Part shown: positions 43,635 to 56,127 of the stretch, piece by piece
Position numbering within the stretch: the stretch's first letter is position 1
How the letters are laid out: the number at the start of each line of letters is the position of its first letter
NCBI GenBank assembly: GCA_041394725.1
Contig: JAWKHR010000007.1
Coordinates: 124,001-188,000 of the forward strand
Length of the DNA: 64,000 nucleotides
Origin: JAWKHR01 sp041394725
GTDB taxonomy: Bacteria > Acidobacteriota > Vicinamibacteria > Vicinamibacterales > SCN-69-37
Direction of reading: 5' to 3'
Notes under the pieces: model-generated
What the model was told of the DNA's origin: nothing
Database searches by the model: none
What the model saw: only the letters and a program-made list of their open reading frames with translations
Position numbers and translations under genes: made by a program

Positions 43635-45820
43635 ACCACGCCGACGCCCTGACGCAGGAAGAAGCCGACGACCTCGCCGGGTCGCGCCGAGCGCGACGCG
43701 CATCGCCGACTTCTGGCGCGTGCGCTGGCTGACCGTGCTGGCACCAACATCGGCCGTGGCGATGACGAGGGCCAGGGCCGCGAACGCCGTCATCAACAGC
43801 ATGTTGAATCGCGGCGTCGCCGTGCCCCGGCTGAACGCATCGCCGGCAGACCGCACATCGCTGATGGGTCGTCTCGGATCGATCGATCTGACGGTTGCGA
43901 GCACCGCGGCCGTGGCCCCCGGCGAAGAGCGCACGACGAGCGTGCTCGGGTAGCTGCTCGCCTGCGTCGTCGGCAGGAAAACCACTGGCGGGTCGGGCTC
44001 CCGCGCGCTGTTGTAGCGCATGTCGCCGATGACGCCCACGATGGTGAACGTCCCGAACGAGTAAACTCGATTGGCTGCCCGATCGGGTCCACGGCGGGCA
44101 GGAACTGGCGTGCCGCCGCCTCAAGCTGATGACCGCGACCAGGGCGAACCGGCCGTGTCCGAGGGCGGCGATCGTGCGGCCCGACCTGACCCGCACCCGG
44201 AGCAGCTCGAGGAATCCAGGCGTCACGCCGCGACGGATGATTCGCGTCGGCTCGGTGCCTGGCGCCGGCACCGGATCTCCAGGGAATCGGACCGGAGACG
44301 ACGTGTTGCCAGACGCGTAGGGCGCGCCGGTGGTCGCGGCGGCCTCGACGTGCGGAAGCTGGTGCAGGGCGTCGAGCACGGTCTGGACGTAGAGATGCTG
44401 GGCTTCCGTTCCGACGCATCGCGGGACGCCGTAATCCGCATCGACGTGATTCCTGACGGATCGAATCCTCGTCGGCCAGCAGCAGGCGGCGGACGAAGCT
44501 GCTGATCAGAGACCCGAGCCGACGAGCAGCGTGACGGCCAGCGTGACTTCGAGCGACGCCAGTCCGGCCCGGAGCCTGCGGCCACGATGGCCGGCGATCG
44601 CGCCGGGCGTTCCGTCGCGTAGTCCCTGCACCAGGTCGTTGCGGACGCCTGGATGGCCGGCAGCAGCCCGCACAGCACGCCCGTAGCCACGGCGGCGATC
44701 GAGGCGAATGCCAGCACGCGAAGATCGACCGACGCTGGTTCGACCGGGGCACGGAGATCGGGAGCGCCACGCGCGCCATGCCGACGCCCCACCACGCAAT
44801 GGCGACACCGGCGGCCGCGCCCGCCGTGGACAGGAGCAGGCTCGACCGCAACTGGCGGCCAGCAACACAGCCTGCGCCGAGCGCGCCGCGCAGCGTCAGT
44901 TCCCTCGCGCGCGTCGCGCCCTGCGCCAGAAACAGGTTCGAGACGTTCACGCACGCGATGAGCAGCACCAGGGCCACGGCGCCAAGGAGCGTCAGCATCC
45001 ACTGCCTTGCACCGCTGACGAACATCTCGATCATCGGGACCAGGGTGACCCGCGTGAAGCCCCGGTTTGCCTTGACGCGCGCCTCTTCGAATCGCGCCTG
45101 AATGGCGTCGAGCGACTGCTCGGCCTGCGCCGTCGTCACGTCCTCACGCAGCCGCGCGGTCACCTGGTACGTGTAGCTCTGCGGCACGCCGTACTGCCGG
45201 TCTTCCGGGCTGAAGGCGAGCGGGAGGAAGATGCCTGTCTGCAGCGGCTCCGCGACCGGCCACTCGAAGTCGGCCGGCAGGACGCCGACGATCACGTACG
45301 GATCATCCTCGAGGCGCAGCGTCCGGCCGACCACGTCGGGCGCGCTGGCGAACCGGTCGCGCCAGTACCCGTGGCTGATGATCGCGACGTGCGACCGGTC
45401 GATCCGTTCGTCGGCCTCGACGAAAGTGCGGCCCAGCAACGGCGTCGTGCGCAGCACCTCGAAGAACCCCGCCGAGGCCCGAATGACGCGGACCTCCTCG
45501 GGCTCGCCCGCGCCTCGGACCGTGAACAGCCCGCCGGCGGCGAGGCTCAGGGCCTCGAAGACGTCGGCGTGCTCGCGCCAGTCCAGGAAGCCCCGCGGCA
45601 TCATGCCGACCGTCCGGTCGCCCGTCGTCGGGTTGGTCAGCTGGATGGTCACCAGGCGATCGGGCTCGTCGTAGGGCAGGGGCCGCAGGACCGCGCCGTC
45701 GACGATCGAGTAGATGGCGGTCATGGCGCCGATGCCGAGGGCGAGCGTGAGCAGCGAGGCCAGGGTGAACGCTGGCGCACGGCGGAACAGGCGCAGGGCG
45801 TGGATCAGATCCTGACGCAT
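43635..45820 (-). pseudogene. ADOP-family permease 6, frameshifted and 3'-truncated
   Basis: The first 310 residues from MRQDLIHALRLFRRAP at 45820 are intact: membrane helix LASLLTLALGIGAMTAI, periplasmic core, and FtsX helix GAVALVLLIACVNVSNLF. After LTLRGALGAG (near 44880) the homology hops between frames (VLAFASIAAVATGVLCGLL, then GVIGDMRYNSAREPDPP). It stops at about VVGFFLRQGVGVVAG near 43635, where the last FtsX block should begin. The remaining family length is replaced by the tail of the Nudix-like gene. The short N-terminus lacks the usual cytoplasmic helical part, and there is no padR partner. Confidence 0.8.
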
Positions 45821-45883
45821 GACGAGGGGACGTCGCCATGATAAGGCAGATCGGCGGCGGGATTGGTGACACGACCCGCCGGC

Positions 45884-45898
45884 CCCGCCTTAGGCGGG
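45884..45898. terminator. Short hairpin at the Nudix-like gene stop
   Basis: CCCGCCT and AGGCGGG are perfect arms around a single T, overlapping the TAA stop of the Nudix-like gene. The flanks extend the pairing (GGGGC and GCCCC). No U-tract follows, so termination strength is uncertain. Confidence 0.35.
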
Positions 45899-46606
45899 CG
45901 GGGCTGAAATCGGCGCCAAGGATGACGTCTCCGCCACGGCGACCGCGGCGTCCACGTTGCCGAGCGGCGACAGGGTACCCAGGACCCAGTGGGTCAACGG
46001 TTCGAGGACGATCTTCTGCTGGTTGGACCGGTCCACGAGATCGGCCGGCGTGGCCCATCCGGTTGCCGTCCGGTCGTCGCGATCGAGGCCGTCCTGGCCC
46101 GCGGGCGCGCGCAGCATGAAGACGCGCGTGTCGAACCGGCGCGCTTCGGCCTCCGGCGTCACCCAGCGGAAGAACGGCACGATCGAGGTGAGGTCGATGC
46201 GCAGGCCGCGCGCGTCGAGCGCCGACCGGAACGCGTCCACGCTGCCGGCGAGCGTCCGCCTGAGCCCGACCGCGGCACTGTGGGTGAGCGGCCCGTTGAC
46301 GGGCAGCACCGCGGCCTGTTCGAGGGTCAACCGGGCCGCGGCAATCGCCACCGCGAGGCGCTGGGCCGGCGTCGCCGCCAGCGGTTCGGAACGCGGGTGC
46401 ACGGGCAGCACGACGTCGTTCCAGTCCTTCGCGAGGTCGTCGCGCTCGACGCGTCCGCCGGGGAGGCCGACCGTGGGAGCCGATTCATTTTCGCGGTGCC
46501 GTTCGACGCAGAAGACCTCGAGGCCGTGTTCGCCATCGCGCACGAGGACGACGGCGGAGGCGACGGCCGGCGTGGCCGGGGGACGGGCAGGATCCGGATT
46601 CGACAT
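45890..46606 (-). CDS. Nudix-like hydrolase fold protein with degenerate Nudix box
   Basis: 238 residues from MSNPDPARPPATPAV at 46606. ASAVVLVRDGEHGLEVFCVER and APTVGLPGGRVERDDL match NUDT7/19-type Nudix proteins, and FFRWVTPEAEARRFDTRVFML fits their later region. The Nudix box helix, normally REUXEEXGU, reads RLTLEQAAV, so two of its acidic residues and the Gly are missing. Metal-dependent hydrolysis is therefore doubtful. A longer reading upstream to 46804 would overlap the divergent methyltransferase. Its 3' third exists in a second copy downstream of ADOP 6. Confidence 0.75.
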   Translation of the reverse strand: MSNPDPARPPATPAVASAVVLVRDGEHGLEVFCVERHRENESAPTVGLPGGRVERDDLAKDWNDVVLPVHPRSEPLAATPAQRLAVAIAAARLTLEQAAVLPVNGPLTHSAAVGLRRTLAGSVDAFRSALDARGLRIDLTSIVPFFRWVTPEAEARRFDTRVFMLRAPAGQDGLDRDDRTATGWATPADLVDRSNQQKIVLEPLTHWVLGTLSPLGNVDAAVAVAETSSLAPISAPPA

Positions 46607-46773
46607 GCGCCATCGTCGCACGTCGAGGTCCGCGGGGCCTACTGTCCGAGGCGGGACGCCGGACGGAGTAGACTCGTGCACCGCGCCCGGCGCGGCCGAC
46701 TCTCGGGCGGCTGGCGGCGCGCCAACTTCGGGCGGCGCACCACGTTCGGCGACGCCCGCGTGTCGAGGCATCC

Positions 46774-47484
46774 ATGTCCGTCCAGGCTCACCTGCACGTC
46801 TCACCGGCCGGCTACGACCGGCGGATCCGCGAGCTGATCCCGCTCTACGACGAGCTGCTGCCGGAGGTCGTGCGCGCCCTCGGGTTCGCGCGTCGCCCGC
46901 TGCGGCGGATCAGCGAGCTCGGGGTCGGCACCGGCGCGCTCGCCAGCCGCTGCCTCGACGCGTTCCCGCGGGCGCGCCTCCGGGGCATCGACGCGGATGC
47001 CGACATGCTGGCGGTCGCCGCCGCGCGTCTCGGCCGGCGCGCGGCGCGGGCCACGCTCGTGGCCGGCGACTTCGTCTCGACGCCCCTGCCGCCGTGCGAT
47101 GCGATCGTCGCCAGCTATGCGCTGCACCACATCCGGACGCCACGCCGGAAGCAGGCGTTCTACCGGGCCTGCCGCGCGGCGCTTCGTCCGGGCGGCGTCC
47201 TCGTCATCGGCGACTGCTGCCCGGCGTCCACGCCCGCCGGCGTCGCCCGCGACCTCGATGTCTGGTTCACGCACCTCGCGCGGTCCGCGGGATCGCGCGC
47301 GGCCGCGCGCCGCATCTACGAGTCGTGGGCGAGCGAGGACACCTACATGCCACTCGCCGACGAGCTGCGCTGGCTCACGCGCGCCGGCTTCGAGGTGGAC
47401 GTGCCCTGGCGGAAGTCGCCGTTCGCGGTCGTCGTGGCGAGCGTGCCGGCTCGCTCGCGCGCGCGGCAGGCGGCGCGAGGATGA
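46774..47484 (+). CDS. Class I SAM-dependent methyltransferase
   Basis: 236 residues. The Rossmann-type SAM site begins with ISELGVGTGALASRCLDAFP (motif I), GIDADADMLAVAAARL (acidic residue for the ribose) and DAIVASYALHHIRTPRRKQ, with RPGGVLVIGDCCP as the post-motif strand. The C-terminus (YMPLADELRWLTRAGFEVDV) resembles small-molecule methyltransferases. Substrate not predictable. Divergent from the Nudix-like gene. Confidence 0.88.
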   Translation: MSVQAHLHVSPAGYDRRIRELIPLYDELLPEVVRALGFARRPLRRISELGVGTGALASRCLDAFPRARLRGIDADADMLAVAAARLGRRAARATLVAGDFVSTPLPPCDAIVASYALHHIRTPRRKQAFYRACRAALRPGGVLVIGDCCPASTPAGVARDLDVWFTHLARSAGSRAAARRIYESWASEDTYMPLADELRWLTRAGFEVDVPWRKSPFAVVVASVPARSRARQAARG

Positions 47485-47567
47485 CCCGCGGCGACTGACC
47501 GGGATCGCGCTCCGACCGCGGCGCCACCCGGCATGCCGTGTGCCGTGGGTTCGGCTCGAGACGCGCG

Positions 47568-47924
47568 CTAGAAGCCGCGCTTCCGGCCGCGGAGACCCCG
47601 ACGGCTGCCCTTCGGCTTGGGTCGCTTGAACTGCGCGTTGTTGTCGAACGACCGAAAACCGTCCGCCGCCCGAGGTTCGCGGTCGCGTGCCTCGTTGACC
47701 TTCAACATCCGACCTTGCAGCTCGTAGCCATCGAAGCGCGAAATGGCTTCGGGAACGACGGACGGGTCGCTGAACGTGACGAAGGCAAATCCCCGCGGCT
47801 GCCCCGTCGAGCGGTCCACGGGCAGGAAGACCTCCGCCACGTCGCCCACGGCGGTGAACAGGGTCTCGATCTCCGCCTGGGTCGTGCTGAAATTGAGATT
47901 ACCGACGAACAGTTTCGCAGAAAT
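47568..47924 (-). CDS. RRM-domain RNA-binding protein, apparent ATT start
   Basis: 118 residues: one RNA-recognition motif with RNP2 KLFVGNLNFSTT and RNP1 RGFAFVTF, then a basic tail (KRPKPKGSRRGLRGRKRGF). Small bacterial RRM proteins of this kind are cold-responsive RNA binders. The domain begins right after ATT at 47924, which is preceded by AAGGGG at an ideal six-base spacing. No ATG, GTG or TTG occurs between the Shine-Dalgarno and the domain. An upstream in-frame ATG at 48176 would add about 84 residues of non-RRM sequence. I favour ATT, as in infC. Confidence 0.8.
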   Translation of the reverse strand: MSAKLFVGNLNFSTTQAEIETLFTAVGDVAEVFLPVDRSTGQPRGFAFVTFSDPSVVPEAISRFDGYELQGRMLKVNEARDREPRAADGFRSFDNNAQFKRPKPKGSRRGLRGRKRGF

Positions 47925-48372
47925 GGTGTGCCCCTTTGCTGGCGTGAGTGGCCGGAACCTCGCAGGCGTGGGTCCGGCAGGATGCGGTCTGTTCCCCGTG
48001 GCCGTCTCCAGAAGGGCGGTCCCAGGGGCAGAACACCATTCTGCCCGATCCGGCCTGGCTCGACACGAGACGTGGATTTGGCGTGGGATGCCTGCGACGC
48101 CGAGCCGGTCGCGCGATGTCGAATCGCATCTCCAGGGCAGAGCCGCCCTCGAGGGCCCAGGCGCCGGCATCGTCATTCGACGGCTCGAACATGCGCGCCA
48201 GCAAGCGATCGAACGCTACCTGTCGGCGCAGACGCTGCAGGTCAACGCCGTCGCGTGATGCGCCCGGTCGTTGAGCCGCGCCTCGAGGGCGGCTCGCCAA
48301 CGCCGGCACACTGACGTGCCGTCAGTCTGACCCGTCGTCCGGCGTCTTCCCGTGAAGTCGTTGATTCCAAAG
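47925..48372. other. Gene-poor interval upstream of the RRM gene
   Basis: About 450 bases without a gene I can support. It contains the RRM Shine-Dalgarno, a perfect hairpin (GGGCAGAA/TTCTGCCC, 48026-48046) that could lie in the RRM leader, and a perfect palindrome ACTGACG/CGTCAGT (48310-48326) about 47 bases beyond the tRNA 3' end. A plus-strand stretch ending at 48258 (LEHARQQAIERYLSAQTLQ) has protein-like composition but no recognisable start or family. Confidence 0.5.
48026..48046 (-). promoter_or_regulatory. Hairpin in probable RRM leader
   Basis: GGGCAGAA and TTCTGCCC are perfect 8-base arms with a five-base loop, about 100 bases upstream of the ATT start. Cold-shock leaders often carry such structures; the role here is inferred. 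Confidence 0.35.
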
Positions 48373-48458
48373 TGCCGGAGGAGGGAATCGAACCCACACG
48401 ACCCGTTAGGGTCACAAGATTTTGAGTCTCGCGCGTCTGCCAGTTTCGCCACTCCGGC
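48373..48458 (-). tRNA. tRNA-Leu (anticodon CAA)
   Basis: The minus strand begins GCCGGAGTGGCGAAACTGG, has the anticodon loop ACTCAAAATC (CAA, reading UUG), a long variable arm built on GTGACCCTAACGGGTC, the T-loop GGTTCGATTCC, and an acceptor strand CTCCGGC plus the discriminator A. At 86 bases it is a type II tRNA, as expected for Leu. CCA is not encoded. Confidence 0.95.
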
Positions 48459-48512
48459 CCGAGGGCAATCAAGAGCCTACCGCACTTCCCCGGGCCCGTG
48501 AGCCCGCTCATA

Positions 48513-48530
48513 CGCCCGGCGCGCCGGGCG
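48513..48530. repeat. 18-base perfect palindrome between tRNA-Leu and the tube gene
   Basis: CGCCCGGCGCGCCGGGCG reads the same on both strands and lies 31 bases upstream of the tube-protein start. It could be a terminator stem for a transcript from the left or an operator. Confidence 0.5.
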
Positions 48531-48561
48531 ACCGGCTACTTTCTGGGGCGGGGAGGCCCGC

Positions 48562-49011
48562 ATGGCCGTATTTCGCGAGGATCCGTATTCCGGGCACAAC
48601 TTCCAGGTCGTCATCAACGGCGTGTTCGACGACGGCCACGCGGTGCGGGGATCGTTCTCGGAGGTCTCGGGGCTCGACGTCACCGTCACGCCCATCGAGT
48701 ACCGGAACGGCTCGGAGGACACCACCGTCCGCAAGATCCCCGGCCTGAAGAAGTTCTCCAACATCACCCTGAAGCGCGGCGTGATCGGGGACCTGGGCTT
48801 CTGGGCGTGGATCAAGTCCGTCCTTGATGGCAACGTCCAGCGCGCCAGCGGGACCATCACGCTGCTCGACGAGACCGGCCAGCCGGTGATGGTGTGGAAG
48901 TTCCGGCGCGCGTGGCCCTGCAAGTGGACCGGGCCCACGCTGAACGCGACCGCGAACGAGGTCGCGATCGAGACGCTCGAGCTCTGTCACGAAGGGCTCG
49001 AGGTCGAGTAG
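48562..49011 (+). CDS. Orphan contractile-tail tube protein (T4 gp19 family, eCIS-like)
   Basis: 149 residues with nearly the full family signature: MAVFREDPYSGHNFQVVING, FSEVSGLDVTVTPIEYRNG, KFSNITLKRGVIGDLGFWAW, VMVWKFRRAWPCKWTGPTLN and NEVAIETLELCHEGLEVE. This family forms the inner tube of phage tails and extracellular contractile injection systems. The start is preceded by GGGGAGG. No sheath, baseplate, AAA+ or spike gene is present in the following 15 kb, so it is an orphan here. Next to tRNA-Leu, with a small unknown gene 12 bases downstream. Confidence 0.9.
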   Translation: MAVFREDPYSGHNFQVVINGVFDDGHAVRGSFSEVSGLDVTVTPIEYRNGSEDTTVRKIPGLKKFSNITLKRGVIGDLGFWAWIKSVLDGNVQRASGTITLLDETGQPVMVWKFRRAWPCKWTGPTLNATANEVAIETLELCHEGLEVE

Positions 49012-49023
49012 GCCGGCCGCGCC

Positions 49024-49491
49024 ATGACGCCCAGACCTCGCGTGACCCGCAAGGCCGCTTCGCCCGCCCGAGCGTCCGCCGCGCCACCCGCTCGAGCGTC
49101 CACCGCGCCGCTCGCCGGCGGCCGCGTCGCCGAGGTCGTGCTCGATGTCGAGGTCGAACACGATCGCGTCCATCTCGTGCTGGCCAACTGCGGCGACGCG
49201 GTCGCCACCGAGATCGTCGTCGAGTTCTCGAGACCGATCGTGGGCCCGGAGATCGGCCGTGAGACGGTCGAGATCTCGCAGTTGCCCGTGTTCCGGCAAT
49301 GCGGAGTGTTGCGACCGGGACGGGTGCACCGGATCTTCTGGGACGCCGCGCCGGCGCTGCTCGCGAACCCGGACCGATGCGCGCCGTTCACCGCGACCGT
49401 GACCTGGAGCGAGCGCGGCCGCGCGCGCCAGCGCGCGCGGTATCACCACGACCCGTCGATCCACCGGGTGTGGCCGCGCGGCACGGACTGA
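49024..49491 (+). CDS. Hypothetical protein paired with the tube protein
   Basis: 155 residues. A disordered Ala/Pro/Arg N-terminus of about 30 residues precedes a beta-rich domain (VAEVVLDVEVEHDRVHLVL, ATEIVVEFSRPIVGPEIGRE, LRPGRVHRIFWDAAPALL, FTATVTWSERGR) that reads like an immunoglobulin-type or CARDB-like sandwich. No signal peptide. I do not recognise the family. The 12-base gap and shared direction suggest co-expression with the tube protein. Confidence 0.7.
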   Translation: MTPRPRVTRKAASPARASAAPPARASTAPLAGGRVAEVVLDVEVEHDRVHLVLANCGDAVATEIVVEFSRPIVGPEIGRETVEISQLPVFRQCGVLRPGRVHRIFWDAAPALLANPDRCAPFTATVTWSERGRARQRARYHHDPSIHRVWPRGTD

Positions 49492-49512
49492 CGCGCCGGC
49501 CGGCGCGTTCGC

Positions 49513-52195
<2,683 letters not shown>

Positions 52196-52230
52196 GTGGC
52201 GAGATTCTACCTGCCGTTCCCCCGGCGCGC

Positions 52231-53838
<1,608 letters not shown>

Positions 53839-54004
53839 CGACACACCTTGTCTGGAAGACGAACGGCCGAAGGACAAACCACTGATTGTACATCGCGGGC
53901 AAAGTTTGAAGTTTGAACTTCGAACCGTGGTGGGCGGCTTTGCCGCCATCAGGGTGGTATTCTCCCCCCGACGTCCGTATCAGGACGGTTTTCTGGAGGC
54001 ACTC

Positions 54005-55831
54005 ATGACCCGCTCGACCCGCCGGCTGGCCCGGCTTCGCGTTGCGGCCCTCGGCGTCGCGATGCTCGCGGCCGGGGCGTTCCAGCCCTGGCGCCTGCTC
54101 GCCCAGGCCCCGGTGCCCTCGCAGGGCGTCCGCTTCGCGACCATCAGCGAAGCCGACATGCGCGAGTACCTGACCTACCTCTCGTCCGACACGCTGCAGG
54201 GGCGCCAGGTGTTCACCGAGGGCTACGGCCTCGCCCTGAGCTACGTCGCCGAGCACCTCCGCGACTGGGGCCTGAAGCCGATGGGCGACGACGGGACGTA
54301 CTTCCAGTCGGTGAAGCAGCGCGGCTACGAAGTCACGAACAACTCGTCGATCACGGTCGAGGTCAACGGGCAGAGCCGCACGTTCAAGCACGGCGACCAC
54401 GTGACGTTTCCCACCATGTCCGGCGGGAAACAGACGCTCTCGTTCGACGGCGTCGAGTTCGTCGGCTACGGCACCGTGAACCTCGACAAGAACTACGACG
54501 ACTTCCGCGGCCGTGACGTGAAGGGCAAGCTGGTCGCGTACCTCGGCGGCACGCCGTCGGTGCTGATCGATCCGAACGCCGGCGGCCGGGGCGGCCGGCG
54601 CGGCGGCAACCGCAACAACTTCATCCTGCAGACCTACGGCGCGGGCGCGGTCCTGAGCTTCGCCCCGGCCCCGCCGCCGCCGAGCCCGGAGGCCGAGGCG
54701 GCCCGCCAGGGGCTCGAGAACATCAGCAACGCCGTCGCCGAGGCCCAGGCCCAGCTGGCCGCCGCGGGGCGCGGCGGGCGGGGCGCTGGGCGTGGCTTCG
54801 GTCGCGGCGGCCGCGGCGCGGCACCCCAGGCCGACCTGACGACCGTCCAGGACGTCGAGGCGCACCTGCCGGCCCAGATCACGGCCGACGAGACCTTCTA
54901 CGACTTCCTGTTCAGCGCCGCCCCGACGAAGTTCGCGGACCTGCGCGCGCGCAGCGAGAACGGCGATCCGCTGGTCCCGATGACCATTCCCGCGAAGGTG
55001 ACCGTCAACGTCGACGCCACCTACAACCTCGTGTCCACCCAGCTCACCAAGAACGTGGTCGGGATGGTCGAGGGCACCGACCCGCAGCTCAAGGACACCT
55101 ATGTGTTCTTCGGCGCGCACCTCGACCACGTCGGGTACCGCACGAGCGCGACCGCGGGCCGCGGCGGCCGCGGCGGCCAGGCGAGCGCGGGGCCGCCCGA
55201 CCTCATCTACAACGGCGCCGACGATGACGGCTCGGGATCGACGGGGCTGCTGGGGATCGCCAAGGCCTTCGCGACCGGGCCGAAGCCGAAGCGCTCGGTG
55301 ATCTTCGTGTGGCACGCGGGGGAGGAGGCCGGCCTGCTCGGGTCGCGCTACATGGCCGACTTCCCGGTGGTGCCGCTCGAGAAGGTCCAGGCCCAGCTCA
55401 ACATCGACATGATCGGCCGCAACCGCGACAACGACGAGTCGATGAGCAACACCGTGTTCGTCATCGGCGCCGACCGGATCAGCACGGACCTCCACAACCT
55501 GCTCGTGGAGACCGACGCGACGCTCAGGAATCCGGTCACGCTCGACTACGAGTACAACGACCCGAGCGACACGAACAGCTTCTACACGCGCAGCGACCAC
55601 TACAGCTACGCGGCCAAGGGCATCCCGATCGCCTTCTTCTTCACGGGCACGCACCCGGACTACCACCAGGCGTCGGACAGCGTGGAGAAGATCCTCTTCC
55701 CGAAACTGACCCACATCGCCCAGCTCGTCTACGAGACGGGCTTCAACATCGCGAACTCCGAACGGACCCTGACGCGCGACAACAAGGGCCCGCGGGCGGG
55801 GAAGGGCTTCAGCGGGAAGATCGTCAAGTAG
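54005..55831 (+). CDS. M28-family zinc aminopeptidase, secreted
   Basis: 608 residues; signal peptide of about 33 (LARLRVAALGVAMLAAG), start preceded by GGAGG. A PA-like insert (residues 95-340) precedes the catalytic core. Zinc ligands: His in FGAHLDHVG near 371, Asp in NGADDDGSGSTG near 406, Glu pair in WHAGEEAGLLGS near 440, Asp in NIDMIGRN near 468, His in TGTHPDYHQASDS near 552. Three Gly/Arg-rich tracts interrupt the protein (GGRGGRRGGNR, GRGGRGAGRGFGRGG, GRGGRGG), which is unusual for this family. It should trim peptides in the periplasm or outside. Confidence 0.93.
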   Translation: MTRSTRRLARLRVAALGVAMLAAGAFQPWRLLAQAPVPSQGVRFATISEADMREYLTYLSSDTLQGRQVFTEGYGLALSYVAEHLRDWGLKPMGDDGTYFQSVKQRGYEVTNNSSITVEVNGQSRTFKHGDHVTFPTMSGGKQTLSFDGVEFVGYGTVNLDKNYDDFRGRDVKGKLVAYLGGTPSVLIDPNAGGRGGRRGGNRNNFILQTYGAGAVLSFAPAPPPPSPEAEAARQGLENISNAVAEAQAQLAAAGRGGRGAGRGFGRGGRGAAPQADLTTVQDVEAHLPAQITADETFYDFLFSAAPTKFADLRARSENGDPLVPMTIPAKVTVNVDATYNLVSTQLTKNVVGMVEGTDPQLKDTYVFFGAHLDHVGYRTSATAGRGGRGGQASAGPPDLIYNGADDDGSGSTGLLGIAKAFATGPKPKRSVIFVWHAGEEAGLLGSRYMADFPVVPLEKVQAQLNIDMIGRNRDNDESMSNTVFVIGADRISTDLHNLLVETDATLRNPVTLDYEYNDPSDTNSFYTRSDHYSYAAKGIPIAFFFTGTHPDYHQASDSVEKILFPKLTHIAQLVYETGFNIANSERTLTRDNKGPRAGKGFSGKIVK

Positions 55832-56035
55832 CGGTGGGGTAGTCCGTTCCCGGGCGCCCCTGGCGGCCCTCCGCACCCCTCGGCGAGGCGGATCCGCGGG
55901 TGCGGGGTACCCGTGTGCCCCGGCTCGCGTGCCCCCGGCTTAACCCCCAAGGTACACGGGACTTAGCCACTTCTTCACGGGGGAGAAAGTCAGGCGAAAA
56001 AGACCCGGAAGTCCCCTGTTTATGCGACCTTCCGG

Positions 56036-56064
56036 TTGAGTACGTGGGGCGTTTCATGTATCAT
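56036..56064 (+). promoter_or_regulatory. Sigma-70-like promoter of carD
   Basis: TTGAGT (56036) and TATCAT (56059) are spaced by 17 bases. The expected transcription start, near 56071, falls at the beginning of a perfect palindrome. The 200 bases between the peptidase stop and this promoter hold no gene. Confidence 0.6.
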
Positions 56065-56072
56065 AATGAGAC

Positions 56073-56090
56073 GTTTCTGCTCGCAGAAAC
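56073..56090. promoter_or_regulatory. 18-base palindrome at the carD transcription start
   Basis: GTTTCTGC-TC-GCAGAAAC has perfect 8-base arms. It overlaps the predicted start of the carD transcript. It could be an operator or a 5' RNA hairpin; 37 bases separate it from the GTG start. Confidence 0.55.
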
Positions 56091-56127
56091 CCAACCTCAC
56101 GTTCAAACCAGCGCAGTCGGGGGACAC

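Noticed and set aside
46607..46804. N-terminal extension of the Nudix-like gene to 46804
   Set aside because: The extra residues are low-complexity and overlap the start of the divergent methyltransferase; the domain begins after 46606.
48373..49491. Prophage or integrative element beside tRNA-Leu
   Set aside because: No integrase, no duplicated tRNA 3' end and no other phage gene; only the tube protein suggests it.
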